From NCBI GenBank assembly GCA_023151315.1, contig JAKLJE010000025.1, positions 14,088 through 70,167 on the forward strand: a DNA stretch of 56,080 bases. The letters run 5' to 3'. The translations under genes and the position numbers were made by a program. Source of the DNA: Bacteroidia bacterium (lineage in GTDB: Bacteria > Bacteroidota > Bacteroidia > Palsa-965). The first letter of the stretch is position 1; each line of letters begins with the position of its first letter. The notes under the pieces are model-generated. The model ran no database searches. It worked only from the letters and a program-made list of their open reading frames with translations, and was not told the origin of the DNA. Below are positions 24,862 to 33,169 of the stretch, piece by piece.

Positions 24862-24890
24862 CCCTCTTGAAAATTTCAGGAGGGTTTTTT
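24862..24890 (+). terminator. Rho-independent terminator after enoyl-CoA hydratase
   Basis: A ten-base-pair stem including one G-U pair (CCCTCTTGAA with TTCAGGAGGG) and a three-base loop is followed by six T. Confidence 0.9.
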
Positions 24891-24917
24891 CGTTTGTGAT
24901 ATAAACATTGATAGCCT

Positions 24918-25040
24918 CAGATTGCGCTGATTACGCAGAGTGTTTCGTCCAAGACTCCGAATGAGAACTAAGGTAATCTGCGTTAAAAAAATTGGACATA
25001 CATCTACACCGATTACACCGATTCTTTATCCGTCAGAATC
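24918..25040. repeat. Degenerate intergenic repeat region
   Basis: It contains an inverted pair TTACGCAGA (24931-24939) and TCTGCGTTA (24977-24985) and a perfect 9-bp tandem ACACCGATT (25006-25023). Words of this kind, built on GATTACGCAG and ATCTGCGTTA, recur in intergenic regions of Bacteroidota and other genomes. No gene is visible in the 24840-25100 gap apart from the terminator. Confidence 0.4.
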
Positions 25041-25100
25041 ATCTGCATTTCTCTGCGCCTTCTGAGGCAACAACAGACGAATGCTCCGCTGAATCACAAC

Positions 25101-26468
25101 TCACTTTGCATTCGGCATAAACACTTTCACAGTAGTCCCTTGTGCTTGTGCAGATTCAAACTGAATCGTTCCGCCATGCAGATTAACAATACGATGCACA
25201 AGTGATAATCCGATACCGTGTCCCGGCACACCTACTGTAGTTTTCCCTCTGTAAAACGGCTCAAAAATCATTTCTCTTTCCTCCGCAGGAATTCCGGGGC
25301 CATTATCTGTACAAGTAAAATAACATCCGTTTTCATCTGCACTCAACGAAAGAGTGACTTTGTGATCCGGACTGAATTTGCATCCGTTGTCAATGATATT
25401 TACCAGCGCAATTGTAAGCAAATCGGCACTGCCGTTTACAATAAGTTGCTCTTCATTTTCCGGAAGTTCAGGTATGAATGTCACTGTATATTCCGGATGA
25501 TTCCGTCGTATGTCTTCCAGGCACTTCCAGATCAACTCATCAAAACGTATAGGTATAAACTCTGCGTTAAGTGCATCAGCATCAATCCGCGCAAGATCCA
25601 GCAACCGCTTTGAAAACCGATTCAGCCTACGCACATCCTCCAGAACTGACGTCAACGTGTTTTTATACTCCTCCGTTGATCTGTCGCGCAGCAACGCTAC
25701 TTCTACCTGGGATGTAATTACGGTAAGCGGATTTTTAATTTCATGCGACGCATTCGCGACAAACATTTTCTGCATTCGGAAAGAAGCTTCGATTCGATCG
25801 AGCATCTTATTGAAAGTTCCGGCCAATCTGGATATTTCATCTTTCCCGTTTCCTTCATCCAAACGCACATCCAGATTGCTTGCGGAAATTTCATTCACCT
25901 GATTTACCATCTTGCTTATCGGACGCAAAGCACGCCCGGCATAAATCCATCCCGAAACAATTACGATAATCATGATAAGAATAAACGAGGCTGTCAGAAT
26001 TTCCATCAGGTTGCCGAGTTTTCGCAATCCATAAGTGTCAGTTGCACTCGCTGTGATTACATACTTGTTGTAATCATCGTTGTAAAGAACCGCAACGAGT
26101 TCAACCTGATCTTTCACCAATACTTGCTCGCCGGTTGAACGGACTTTATTAAGGAATTCAGGATCGGAACCGAAATCTTCCTTGCTGTTGTTGGTATAGA
26201 GTACCTGGTTCCTGAAATTGTACACCGTAACGTTCTCCTGAAAGAGAAGATCTTTTTTGCTTCTGTCCAGAATACGCAGCAATTCTACGCTGATGTCATC
26301 TACATTGATAAGCAGATCAGCAGTGGTGTTTGCTTTCTCACGCAATCGGTTCTGAAACTGGGTTGCTCTGTATTGCGAGGAGAAATAATAAATGCTGATG
26401 TGAGAAAGCACAACGATTACCGCAACGATTCCGGCAAACTGTAGCGTGAGTCGTGTTCTGATATTCAT
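25101..26468 (-). CDS. Two-component sensor histidine kinase
   Basis: A 455-residue inner-membrane kinase. Membrane segments at about 11-30 and 156-177 enclose a periplasmic sensor domain of about 125 residues; a HAMP linker (about 178-230) leads to the HisKA dimer domain with phospho-acceptor H242 (A-S-H-E-I-K-N-P-L). The HATPase_c domain shows N-I-I-D-N-G-C-K-F (N box), D-N-G-P-G-I-P (G1) and G-V-P-G-H-G-I-G-L-S-L (G2). The start overlaps the response-regulator stop by four bases. The signal is unknown: no metal-binding pattern is obvious in the sensor domain, and there is no neighbouring transporter. Confidence 0.93.
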   Translation of the reverse strand: MNIRTRLTLQFAGIVAVIVVLSHISIYYFSSQYRATQFQNRLREKANTTADLLINVDDISVELLRILDRSKKDLLFQENVTVYNFRNQVLYTNNSKEDFGSDPEFLNKVRSTGEQVLVKDQVELVAVLYNDDYNKYVITASATDTYGLRKLGNLMEILTASFILIMIIVIVSGWIYAGRALRPISKMVNQVNEISASNLDVRLDEGNGKDEISRLAGTFNKMLDRIEASFRMQKMFVANASHEIKNPLTVITSQVEVALLRDRSTEEYKNTLTSVLEDVRRLNRFSKRLLDLARIDADALNAEFIPIRFDELIWKCLEDIRRNHPEYTVTFIPELPENEEQLIVNGSADLLTIALVNIIDNGCKFSPDHKVTLSLSADENGCYFTCTDNGPGIPAEEREMIFEPFYRGKTTVGVPGHGIGLSLVHRIVNLHGGTIQFESAQAQGTTVKVFMPNAK

Positions 26469-27148
26469 GCCTGATCTTTCAGAATATAACCCATGCCGAA
26501 CTCGGTGTGAATCAGACGCGGTGCACCTTCTGCTTCCAGTTTTTTCCGCAGATAATTCACATACACTTCTATTACGTTGGTACCGGTGTCAAAATCTATT
26601 CCCCACACGCGTTCTGCAAGTTCCGCTTTAGACAATACGCGGTTTGCGTGTTGCATGAAGTATTCGAGCAACGCGAACTCTTTCAGGGTCAGATCTATTG
26701 TTCTACCGCTGCGCACTGCTTTACGTGTATCCAGATTCAATTCGAGATCTGCACACTTCAATATGGTTGCGGTTTGTACAATCTGCGGATGACGCTTTAA
26801 TAAGGCACGCACACGGGCAAGCAGTTCTCTGAACTCAAACGGCTTCGATAAATAATCGTCAACTCCGGAATCAAAACCTTCAAGTTTGTCTGAAACGGAA
26901 TTCAATGCCGTGAGCATGAGAACCGGAGTATGAATTTGTTCTGCTCGCAGACTTCGGCATATTTCTTTTCCGTTCTGTCCGGGCAGAATCACATCACATA
27001 TTATCAGATCGTAATTTCCCTTTCGCGCCAGACGTAATCCCGAATTTCCATCATAAGCAGTTTCTGTAAGAAATGAATTTTCCTCCAAACCCTGCTTAAT
27101 TGAGTTGGCGGTTTTTACTTCATCTTCTATGATCAGAATTCTGTTCAT
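26465..27148 (-). CDS. OmpR-family response regulator
   Basis: A 227-residue transcription regulator. The receiver domain has the acidic pair E9-D10, the phospho-acceptor D52 (I-I-C-D-V-I-L-P-G), T80 and K102 (S-K-P-F-E-F). The C-terminal winged helix spans about 128-225 with the R-V-L-S-K-A-E-L and V-N-Y-L-R-K-K-L motifs. The ATG at 27148 was chosen because it lies just after a purine-rich AGGAAGGG ribosome-binding-like sequence and directly precedes the receiver motif; the frame upstream to 27184 adds 12 atypical residues. Its partner is the kinase gene that overlaps its stop by four bases. Target genes are unknown. Confidence 0.93.
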   Translation of the reverse strand: MNRILIIEDEVKTANSIKQGLEENSFLTETAYDGNSGLRLARKGNYDLIICDVILPGQNGKEICRSLRAEQIHTPVLMLTALNSVSDKLEGFDSGVDDYLSKPFEFRELLARVRALLKRHPQIVQTATILKCADLELNLDTRKAVRSGRTIDLTLKEFALLEYFMQHANRVLSKAELAERVWGIDFDTGTNVIEVYVNYLRKKLEAEGAPRLIHTEFGMGYILKDQA

Positions 27149-27216
27149 CCCTTCCTGAATTTCGCCGAAAGATACTACAGGCAATCGGTACAGGAATCAT
27201 CCGCTTCCATGAAAAG

Positions 27217-27242
27217 AAAAAGCAGCGTTGCCGCTGCTTTTT
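27217..27242. terminator. Bidirectional terminator-like hairpin
   Basis: An 11-bp stem (AAAAAGCAGCG with CGCTGCTTTTT) around a TTGC loop has T-runs on both strands. It lies between the response regulator and the upstream lipoprotein gene. Confidence 0.7.
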
Positions 27243-27317
27243 ACCATGTGCTAAGAAGAGTTTCCGGCGTAACAACCTTCGAAATCGCCTGAAGACTTTA
27301 TGCAGATGCGTGAGATT

Positions 27318-27376
27318 AAAAAAGCCGGAACAGGTTCTGAGATTGTTTTAACCAGTTAACCATCCTGTTCCGGCTT
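27318..27376 (-). terminator. Second hairpin with minus-strand T-run
   Basis: A 13-bp perfect inverted repeat (AAGCCGGAACAGG at 27322-27334, its inverse at 27364-27376) has a 29-base loop. On the minus strand it is followed by six T. It may be a backup terminator for the lipoprotein gene or the end of a small RNA. Confidence 0.6.
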
Positions 27377-27483
27377 CACTCTTTCGCAATTGTCTTTAAT
27401 GAATCAAACTTAAAAAAACGGATTCGGCAGCCCGATTTTCCGTCCTTAGAAGTTCCTTAGAACTTAAATAAGCCGGGGTTAAA

Positions 27484-27524
27484 CCATGAAAAAAGCCTCC
27501 CTCCGACAAGTCAGAGGAAGGCTT
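27484..27524 (-). terminator. Terminator of the lipoprotein gene
   Basis: On the minus strand AAAGCCTTCCTC pairs, with one mismatch, with GAGGGAGGCTTT and is followed by a run of T. It begins 23 bases after the stop at 27547. Confidence 0.85.
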
Positions 27525-27546
27525 TTGTTCATTTTCAGGCTAACGA

Positions 27547-28047
27547 TTAGTCGTTCTTGTAGAAAGTCTTCTCGTCGTCTTTGTTGTAGAAGAAGCTAAG
27601 CTCCATGTTCTTTTTAACGAAAGCTTTGAACTCTTCAGAAGAAGTGAACTCTTCAGTTACGTTGTCAGTCATAGCTTTGAACTTCAAACGATCTCCTTCT
27701 CCTTTTTTCTCCATGCGGTAGATGTAGTAAGATTTCTCTTCAGAATCTTTCTCATATACGTTCATGAAAGGTGATCCGCCTACGTCAGTCAAGTGACCGA
27801 TGTAAACTGTTGGATCGCTTTCAGAATCTTCAGTGTTTTTCTTTACAATGCGGTACTGATTGCCATCCATTTCGCAAGTCCACTCATAAGAGTCAGAACC
27901 TTTTTCTTCCCACTTACCAACAAGCGACTTATCTGGCTTAGATTTATCTGCAGAGTCCAGTGGAATTTTCGATTCGTAAGGGCAGCCCATGAACACGAGG
28001 CTGAGTGCTCCGAACAGAGCAACAAATTTTGCTGATTTCATTTGCAT
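27547..28047 (-). CDS. Lipoprotein of unknown function
   Basis: A 166-residue lipoprotein; the signal ends V-F-M-G-C with the lipidated cysteine at 22. The mature part is highly charged (Lys, Asp, Glu), with a K-W-E-E-K-G-S-D-S-Y-E-W start resembling small lipocalin-like domains that measure out 'G-K-W' at their N-terminus, and several Tyr-rich strands. No named family is recognised. It has a very clear promoter (28068-28096) and a terminator, so it is a well-defined single-gene unit and probably well expressed. Confidence 0.75.
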   Translation of the reverse strand: MQMKSAKFVALFGALSLVFMGCPYESKIPLDSADKSKPDKSLVGKWEEKGSDSYEWTCEMDGNQYRIVKKNTEDSESDPTVYIGHLTDVGGSPFMNVYEKDSEEKSYYIYRMEKKGEGDRLKFKAMTDNVTEEFTSSEEFKAFVKKNMELSFFYNKDDEKTFYKND

Positions 28048-28064
28048 TAGTTTAGGTTAATTGA

Positions 28065-28301
28065 TTACAAATATAACTTTTTACGGTTCGGTTCAACATT
28101 CGTGGCGCCTGAATTTTGAATGTTTTCGCCTAGCTCATAAAAGGCCATGACAGACAAAACAAAAACGAAGCCAAACTCGATAACAGTATATACCGCAAGG
28201 ATAAAAAAGTCACTGCACACACTAAAAAAATCTCCGGCAACTGATATTATGATCCTGATCAGGTAAATGATGTTAACGAAGCAACGTGCAAAACAAAACA
28301 T
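28065..28301 (-). CDS. Candidate small membrane protein (78 residues)
   Basis: A 78-residue frame with two hydrophobic stretches (about 8-25 and 30-52) and a polar tail. It lies in the 310-base gap between the lipoprotein gene and the flippase gene. Against it: it ends within the promoter of the lipoprotein gene, no promoter of its own is visible, and the region is antisense to the flippase leader. It may be a chance A/T-rich hydrophobic frame. Confidence 0.25.
   Translation of the reverse strand: MFCFARCFVNIIYLIRIIISVAGDFFSVCSDFFILAVYTVIEFGFVFVLSVMAFYELGENIQNSGATNVEPNRKKLYL
28068..28096 (-). promoter_or_regulatory. Promoter (TTG, 18 bp, TATATTTG) for the lipoprotein gene
   Basis: On the minus strand TTG (28096-28094), an 18-bp spacer and a perfect -7 TATATTTG (28075-28068), 20 bases before the ATG at 28047. 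This is one of the best matches to the Bacteroidota promoter consensus in the window. Confidence 0.75.
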
Positions 28302-28303
28302 AA

Positions 28304-28311
28304 TAACTTCG
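28304..28311 (+). promoter_or_regulatory. Possible -7 promoter element TAACTTCG
   Basis: Seven of eight positions match TAnnTTTG; it lies 47 bases before the TTG start at 28359. A short inverted repeat GTGG/CCAC follows at about 28321-28334. Confidence 0.35.
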
Positions 28312-28358
28312 AATACCTAGGTGGTTTTATACCACTTTCGTGTGATAAATCCCTTGCA

Positions 28359-29873
28359 TTGAGTGCAATAAGAAAACTGGCCGGGCAAACTGCTGTGTAT
28401 GGTGTAAGTACCATATTCGGCAGACTTCTGAATTTTGCTCTGGTCCCGTTTTTCTCGTACATCTTTGATACTCCGAATGTTCTGGGGTTGAATACTGAGT
28501 TTTATTCGTACATCACATTCCTGAACGTTGTTTTCACTTTCGGAATGGAAACAGCTCTGTTCAACTTCCTTTCCTCCGAATCGAACAAAGAACTTGTATA
28601 CAGCACGGCGCTTCGCACACTTTTGTTCAGCACAATCCTGCTGTCGCTGCCCTTCATTGTTTTTGCTCCTGTGTTGGCAGATCTGATGCGCTACCCGGAA
28701 AATCCGGAGTTCGTTATCTGGGCAATACTGATTGTCGCCTCCGATGCATTGATGGCGCTTCCTTTTGCAAAATTGCGCGAAGAAAACAAAGCGGGATCAT
28801 TCGCCAAGCTGAAACTCCTCAACATTTTCGTAAACCTCGTAGTGAGCTTCTTCTTCATCGGTTATTGCAAATACGCACACGACAATAACCCTGAATCATT
28901 CTTCGGATCTCTGTACAATCCTGAAATCGGTATCGGATACGCGTTCATTGCCAACCTTGTCGCGAACTTTGTGTGTCTTGCTTTTGTTGCGGGCGATTAT
29001 CGTCGCATGAGTGCAGGATTCGATCCTGCCCTTCTGAAAAAAATGTTGCGTTACGCGCTGCCTTTGCTGGTTGTTGGTCTGGCAGGTATGGTGAACGAAA
29101 CGCTCGATCGTATTCTGTTGAAATATCTCCTGCCTGCAGGACTTGCAGAAGAGCAAGTCGGGATTTACGGAACGTGTTATAAGATTGCCATTCTCATGAC
29201 GATCTTCTGGCAAGCCTTCCGTTACGCCGCAGAACCGTTCTTCTTTTCGAAACAGAAAGAGAAAAACTCGAAGGAAATGTACTCCACGGTCATGACGTAC
29301 TTTGTGATTTTCTGCCTTCTGATATTCCTCGGCACCACAATGAATCTGTCGTGGATTCAGTACATGATCGGCGAAAACTACCGTGAAGGTCTTGGCGTGG
29401 TTCCGATTCTTCTCTTTGCCAATCTCTGCCTCGGAGTGTATTTCAATCTTTCCATCTGGTACAAACTGACCGGGAAAACTCAGTATGGAATGTGGATTAC
29501 TCTTGCCGGAGCTGCCATCACAATCGGGCTTAACATTCTCTGGATTCCATCAGATGGGTATTTCTCCAGTTACATGGGTTCGGCATGGGCAACGCTCATC
29601 TGTTATACCGCAATGATGATCATTTCATACTTCATCGGGCAAAAACATTATCCCGTTCCTTATCAGGTGCAACGAATCAGCGGATACATTTTCACAGCAC
29701 TCATTTTGTTTTTCATTGGATGGTTTACAGATACCGGCTCAGCTGCAGCCGATCTTGTTTTCAGAAATCTGCTCTTCCTCCTGTTTGCTGCAATTGTGCT
29801 GATAACAGAGAAGCCGTTCCGCACCCTCATTAAAAGCAAGGCGACAAGCCAAAACACCAATGAAAACACTTAA
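28359..29873 (+). CDS. Polysaccharide flippase (Wzx/MATE-like oligosaccharide transporter)
   Basis: A 504-residue polytopic inner-membrane protein with about 13-14 hydrophobic segments. The N-terminus L-A-G-Q-T-A-V-Y-G-V-S-T-I-F-G-R is typical of Bacteroidota oligosaccharide flippases of the MOP superfamily, which move lipid-linked sugars across the inner membrane. It starts at TTG; no ATG fits ahead of the conserved N-terminus. It leads a run of six same-strand genes with short gaps (dut 9 bases downstream, then a sugar nucleotidyltransferase), so a role in surface glycan assembly is likely. The transported glycan is unknown. Confidence 0.9.
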   Translation: MSAIRKLAGQTAVYGVSTIFGRLLNFALVPFFSYIFDTPNVLGLNTEFYSYITFLNVVFTFGMETALFNFLSSESNKELVYSTALRTLLFSTILLSLPFIVFAPVLADLMRYPENPEFVIWAILIVASDALMALPFAKLREENKAGSFAKLKLLNIFVNLVVSFFFIGYCKYAHDNNPESFFGSLYNPEIGIGYAFIANLVANFVCLAFVAGDYRRMSAGFDPALLKKMLRYALPLLVVGLAGMVNETLDRILLKYLLPAGLAEEQVGIYGTCYKIAILMTIFWQAFRYAAEPFFFSKQKEKNSKEMYSTVMTYFVIFCLLIFLGTTMNLSWIQYMIGENYREGLGVVPILLFANLCLGVYFNLSIWYKLTGKTQYGMWITLAGAAITIGLNILWIPSDGYFSSYMGSAWATLICYTAMMIISYFIGQKHYPVPYQVQRISGYIFTALILFFIGWFTDTGSAAADLVFRNLLFLLFAAIVLITEKPFRTLIKSKATSQNTNENT

Positions 29874-29878
29874 ATTCG
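29871..29878 (+). promoter_or_regulatory. Possible -7 promoter element TAAATTCG
   Basis: Seven of eight positions match TAnnTTTG; it overlaps the flippase stop codon and ends four bases before the dut ATG. Confidence 0.3.
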
Positions 29879-29882
29879 TCGG

Positions 29883-30320
29883 ATGTTAAAAGTGAAAATT
29901 GTAAATAAATCAGCTCATGCGCTGCCTGCTTACGCCACCGAGTTGTCGGCAGGACTTGATCTGCGCGCAAATCTGGAAGCTCCGGTAACACTGAAGCCGC
30001 TGGAGCGCGCTATGATTCCGACAGGTTTGTTCATGGAGCTGCCTGCAGGATATGAAGCGCAAGTGCGCCCGCGCAGCGGTCTTGCAGCGAAGAGCGGAAT
30101 TACGGTATTGAACAGTCCCGGCACCATCGACGCAGATTACCGCGGCGAAGTGAAAGTGATTGTAGTGAATCTTTCTTCTCAGGATTTCACGATTGAAAAC
30201 GGAGAGCGTGTGGCTCAGCTGGTAGTTGCCAAACACGAACGTGTTTTGTGGGTTCCGGCAGAACAATTAACCGAAACGGCAAGAGGAGAAGGCGGATTCG
30301 GACATACAGGAAAATCATAA
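29883..30320 (+). CDS. dut: dUTP diphosphatase
   Basis: A cytosolic 145-residue trimeric enzyme hydrolysing dUTP to dUMP and pyrophosphate, keeping uracil out of DNA and feeding dTMP synthesis. All five motifs are present in order: [34 protein letters not shown] and [10 protein letters not shown]. It begins nine bases after the flippase stop. A TAAATTCG element at 29871-29878 overlaps that stop and could provide an extra start of transcription. Confidence 0.97.
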   Translation: MLKVKIVNKSAHALPAYATELSAGLDLRANLEAPVTLKPLERAMIPTGLFMELPAGYEAQVRPRSGLAAKSGITVLNSPGTIDADYRGEVKVIVVNLSSQDFTIENGERVAQLVVAKHERVLWVPAEQLTETARGEGGFGHTGKS

Positions 30321-30342
30321 ATCGTTTAGCATAAATAATTGC

Positions 30343-31353
30343 ATGAAGATTATCATCCCAATGGCCGGCATGGGCAAGCGTATGCGGCCGCACACACTTA
30401 CAGTTCCGAAACCTCTAATCCCGGTTGCGGGTAAACCTATTGTTCAACGTCTCGCAGAAGATATTACGCGCGTATGCAATGAACAACCTGAGGAAATCGC
30501 GTTCATCATCGGACCTGCATTCGGACCTGAAGTGGAAGGAATGCTGAAACAGGTTGCAGCAAACCTGAATGCGAAAGGAAGCATTTGGTATCAGGATGAA
30601 GCGTTGGGAACAGCACATGCAATTATGTGTGCGAAAGAATGTCTCGATGGAAAAGTTGTTGTTGCATTTGCAGACACACTTTTCAAAGCCGACTTCAAGA
30701 TGGATACTGCTCAGGAAGGAATTATCTGGGTACAGAAGATTGAAGATCCGCGTGCGTTCGGTGTAGTGAAAGTGAACGATCAGAATGTAATTACCGATTT
30801 CGTTGAGAAACCTCAGGAGTTTGTAAGCGATCTTGCCATCATCGGAATTTATTATTTCCGCGACGGTGCGAATCTGCGCAAAGAATTACAGTACCTGCTC
30901 GACAACAACATTCGTGACAAAGGCGAATTCCAGCTGACCAACGCACTGGAAAACATGAAGCAGAAAGGCGTGAAGTTTGCGCCGGGCAAAGTAACAGAGT
31001 GGCTGGACTGCGGCAATAAAGACGCCACTGTTTACACCAATCAGCGCGTGCTGGAATTCCTGCGTGGAGATGCAACGCTGCGCGGAAAGAACATTCATCT
31101 CGACAATGCGGTAATTGTGGAGCCGTGCTTCATTGGCGATAATGTAACTGTTAAGAACGCTGTTGTCGGTCCGCATGTTTCTCTGGGCAACAATACACAG
31201 GTGAGCGGTTCCGTTATTACCAACAGTATCGTTCAGCAGAACAGTAAAATCACGAACAAAGTAGTAACCAATTCCATGGTAGGAAGTTATGCTGAAGTAT
31301 GCGGCACTCCGTCCGATCTGAGTGTTGGCGATTACAATGTCATCAAAGACTAA
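30343..31353 (+). CDS. Sugar-phosphate nucleotidyltransferase with hexapeptide-like C-terminus
   Basis: A 336-residue cytosolic enzyme that joins a sugar-1-phosphate to a nucleotide. The N-terminal Rossmann-like NTP-transferase domain has the G-M-G-K-R-M-R-P-H-T signature (about 9-18) and the V-P-K-P-L-I-P-V-A-G-K-P motif (about 21-32). The last 90 residues contain I/V/L-rich hexapeptide-type turns of a left-handed beta-helix (V-I-V-E-P-C-F-I-G-D-N-V-T). This is the glucose-1-phosphate thymidylyltransferase/mannose-1-phosphate guanylyltransferase-like group; which nucleotide and sugar cannot be said. It sits in the flippase operon, so it probably makes an activated sugar for envelope glycans. 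Confidence 0.88.
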   Translation: MKIIIPMAGMGKRMRPHTLTVPKPLIPVAGKPIVQRLAEDITRVCNEQPEEIAFIIGPAFGPEVEGMLKQVAANLNAKGSIWYQDEALGTAHAIMCAKECLDGKVVVAFADTLFKADFKMDTAQEGIIWVQKIEDPRAFGVVKVNDQNVITDFVEKPQEFVSDLAIIGIYYFRDGANLRKELQYLLDNNIRDKGEFQLTNALENMKQKGVKFAPGKVTEWLDCGNKDATVYTNQRVLEFLRGDATLRGKNIHLDNAVIVEPCFIGDNVTVKNAVVGPHVSLGNNTQVSGSVITNSIVQQNSKITNKVVTNSMVGSYAEVCGTPSDLSVGDYNVIKD

Positions 31354-31357
31354 CAAC

Positions 31358-33169
31358 ATGAAGAATCTGCTCAGATTTTCTTTTATCCCGATTCTGGGAC
31401 TGTCGCTCGCCCTCTCCTGCAAAACACAGAAAACGGCTACAGCAGATACCGGTCACGACGGAAAAAAGAATTCCACTCAATCCGCTGCTGATTACGAGGC
31501 GCCAACCATTACAGGCGAGCGTAACGATCCTATTTCGGAGAAGAAAGCCAAAGAAGAAGCAACTTTCATGGAAGGTTGTATTCTCAAAATGATCGACAAC
31601 AAGAAAGCAGCTCTGGTTGAATTCCGCGAAGTACTTGAGATGAATCCGGATAACAGTGCTGCCAATTATGAAGTAGCAGGACTGTATCACGAATTAGGAC
31701 AATCAGATCGTGCGTTGCCTTACGCAAAGCGCGCTGTAGAGCTGAAACCGGACAATATCTGGTACAAATTCCGTTACGCAGAAATTCTTCAGTCTGTTCA
31801 CCGCGATGCAGAAGCAATTGCCATTTACGAAGAGCTGATCAAAGCGCAACCGAATGACATGAGCCTTCACTACCGCCTTGCTGATTGTCAGTTCAATGCA
31901 GATAAACCTGCCGACGCTCTGGCGACTTACAGTGACATTGAAAAACACGAAGGAAATTCAGATACACTGGCGCGTTGCCGTTTAAAAATTTATGAACGTC
32001 AGAAAGATGAGGCAGGTATTGAAAGTGTTTATAAAGGTTTGATCAAATCATTCCCGCTCGAAGAAAAATACTCTTACGAGCTTGCTGCGTTTTACGAAAG
32101 CAAAGCGCAACAGGATAAAGCCAACGCAGTTTATGCCGACATGGCGGTAAAATTTCCGTATTCAGCTACTCCCCGATTGAAACTCGCAGAAGTGAACAAC
32201 CGCAACGGTAAAAAAGCGCAGGGTTACTCCGATGCACTTGCGGCCTTCGCGATTCCTGAATTGCTGGAAACAAAAATTGCGTATCTCAATACGTGGTACA
32301 ACATCAGTGATACAGCTGTGGCACTCACACCAGCTCAGAAGAAAGAAGCAGATTCGCTATGCAGAGTGATGCGCCGCACGCACAAAGACGAAGCTCCGGC
32401 ATTCACTGTAAGCGGCGATTATCTGATGAAGGATAACCGCATGAAAGAGGCGCGCGCGATGTATCGCAAAGCGCTGGATATGAATCCGGGTTTCTACGCA
32501 CCGTGGAAACAGATTCTGAAAATCAACGCGCAGACAAAAGACGATGTGCAGCAGGAAAAAGATTGCAAAGAAGTGATGTCGCTTTATCCTTCCCAGCCTG
32601 ATGCTTATTACTACATGGGCGAAATGGCTTTCCGTAAGAAGAATTACTATGAAGCGTTGCAGCACCTGTCAAACGCACACGATTACAACTATGACGACCC
32701 GCAAATGGATGTGGAAATCCGCAAAATGCAGATAGAATGTTACCGCAATACGGGAAATGATAAAGATGCAGATGCTTTGGTTGAGAAAATGATCAAGGCG
32801 GAGCCGAAGAACATGAAGTACAAAGCGGATCTAGCAGCATCACTGCTTCGTCAGAAGAAAGAATACTACCGCGCTGAACAAATGATGCTTGAAGTTGTGG
32901 AAGCGGAGCCGAATAATGCAGCATATCTGAACCTTCTCGGATGGATTGAATACAACATGGGCGATTACAAAATGGCTGATGATTACATGCGCAAAGCACT
33001 TGCTATTACTCCTAATGATGCACAGGTGAACGAACGTATGGGTGATATTCAGTACATGCTGAAAAATACGGACGAGGCTGTGAAGTATTGGAATAAAGCG
33101 AAATCACTGGGCAACAAGAGTCCGGAGCTGGAGCAGAAAATCAAGAACCGCAAACTGAACGATGAGTAG
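31358..33169 (+). CDS. TPR-repeat lipoprotein
   Basis: A 603-residue lipoprotein. The start was moved to the ATG at 31358, where a signal with lipobox A-L-S-C (lipidated C21) begins, four bases after the upstream stop; the longer frame from 31322 overlaps the previous gene. The mature protein is almost entirely tetratricopeptide repeats (about ten), clear at the N-terminal side (A-L-V-E-F-R-E-V-L-E-M-N-P-D-N) and again near the C-terminus (A-L-A-I-T-P-N-D-A-Q-V-N-E-R-M-G). TPR lipoproteins act as scaffolds on the periplasmic face. It overlaps the DUF4292 gene by eight bases, which suggests that they work together in the envelope. Confidence 0.85.
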   Translation: MKNLLRFSFIPILGLSLALSCKTQKTATADTGHDGKKNSTQSAADYEAPTITGERNDPISEKKAKEEATFMEGCILKMIDNKKAALVEFREVLEMNPDNSAANYEVAGLYHELGQSDRALPYAKRAVELKPDNIWYKFRYAEILQSVHRDAEAIAIYEELIKAQPNDMSLHYRLADCQFNADKPADALATYSDIEKHEGNSDTLARCRLKIYERQKDEAGIESVYKGLIKSFPLEEKYSYELAAFYESKAQQDKANAVYADMAVKFPYSATPRLKLAEVNNRNGKKAQGYSDALAAFAIPELLETKIAYLNTWYNISDTAVALTPAQKKEADSLCRVMRRTHKDEAPAFTVSGDYLMKDNRMKEARAMYRKALDMNPGFYAPWKQILKINAQTKDDVQQEKDCKEVMSLYPSQPDAYYYMGEMAFRKKNYYEALQHLSNAHDYNYDDPQMDVEIRKMQIECYRNTGNDKDADALVEKMIKAEPKNMKYKADLAASLLRQKKEYYRAEQMMLEVVEAEPNNAAYLNLLGWIEYNMGDYKMADDYMRKALAITPNDAQVNERMGDIQYMLKNTDEAVKYWNKAKSLGNKSPELEQKIKNRKLNDE

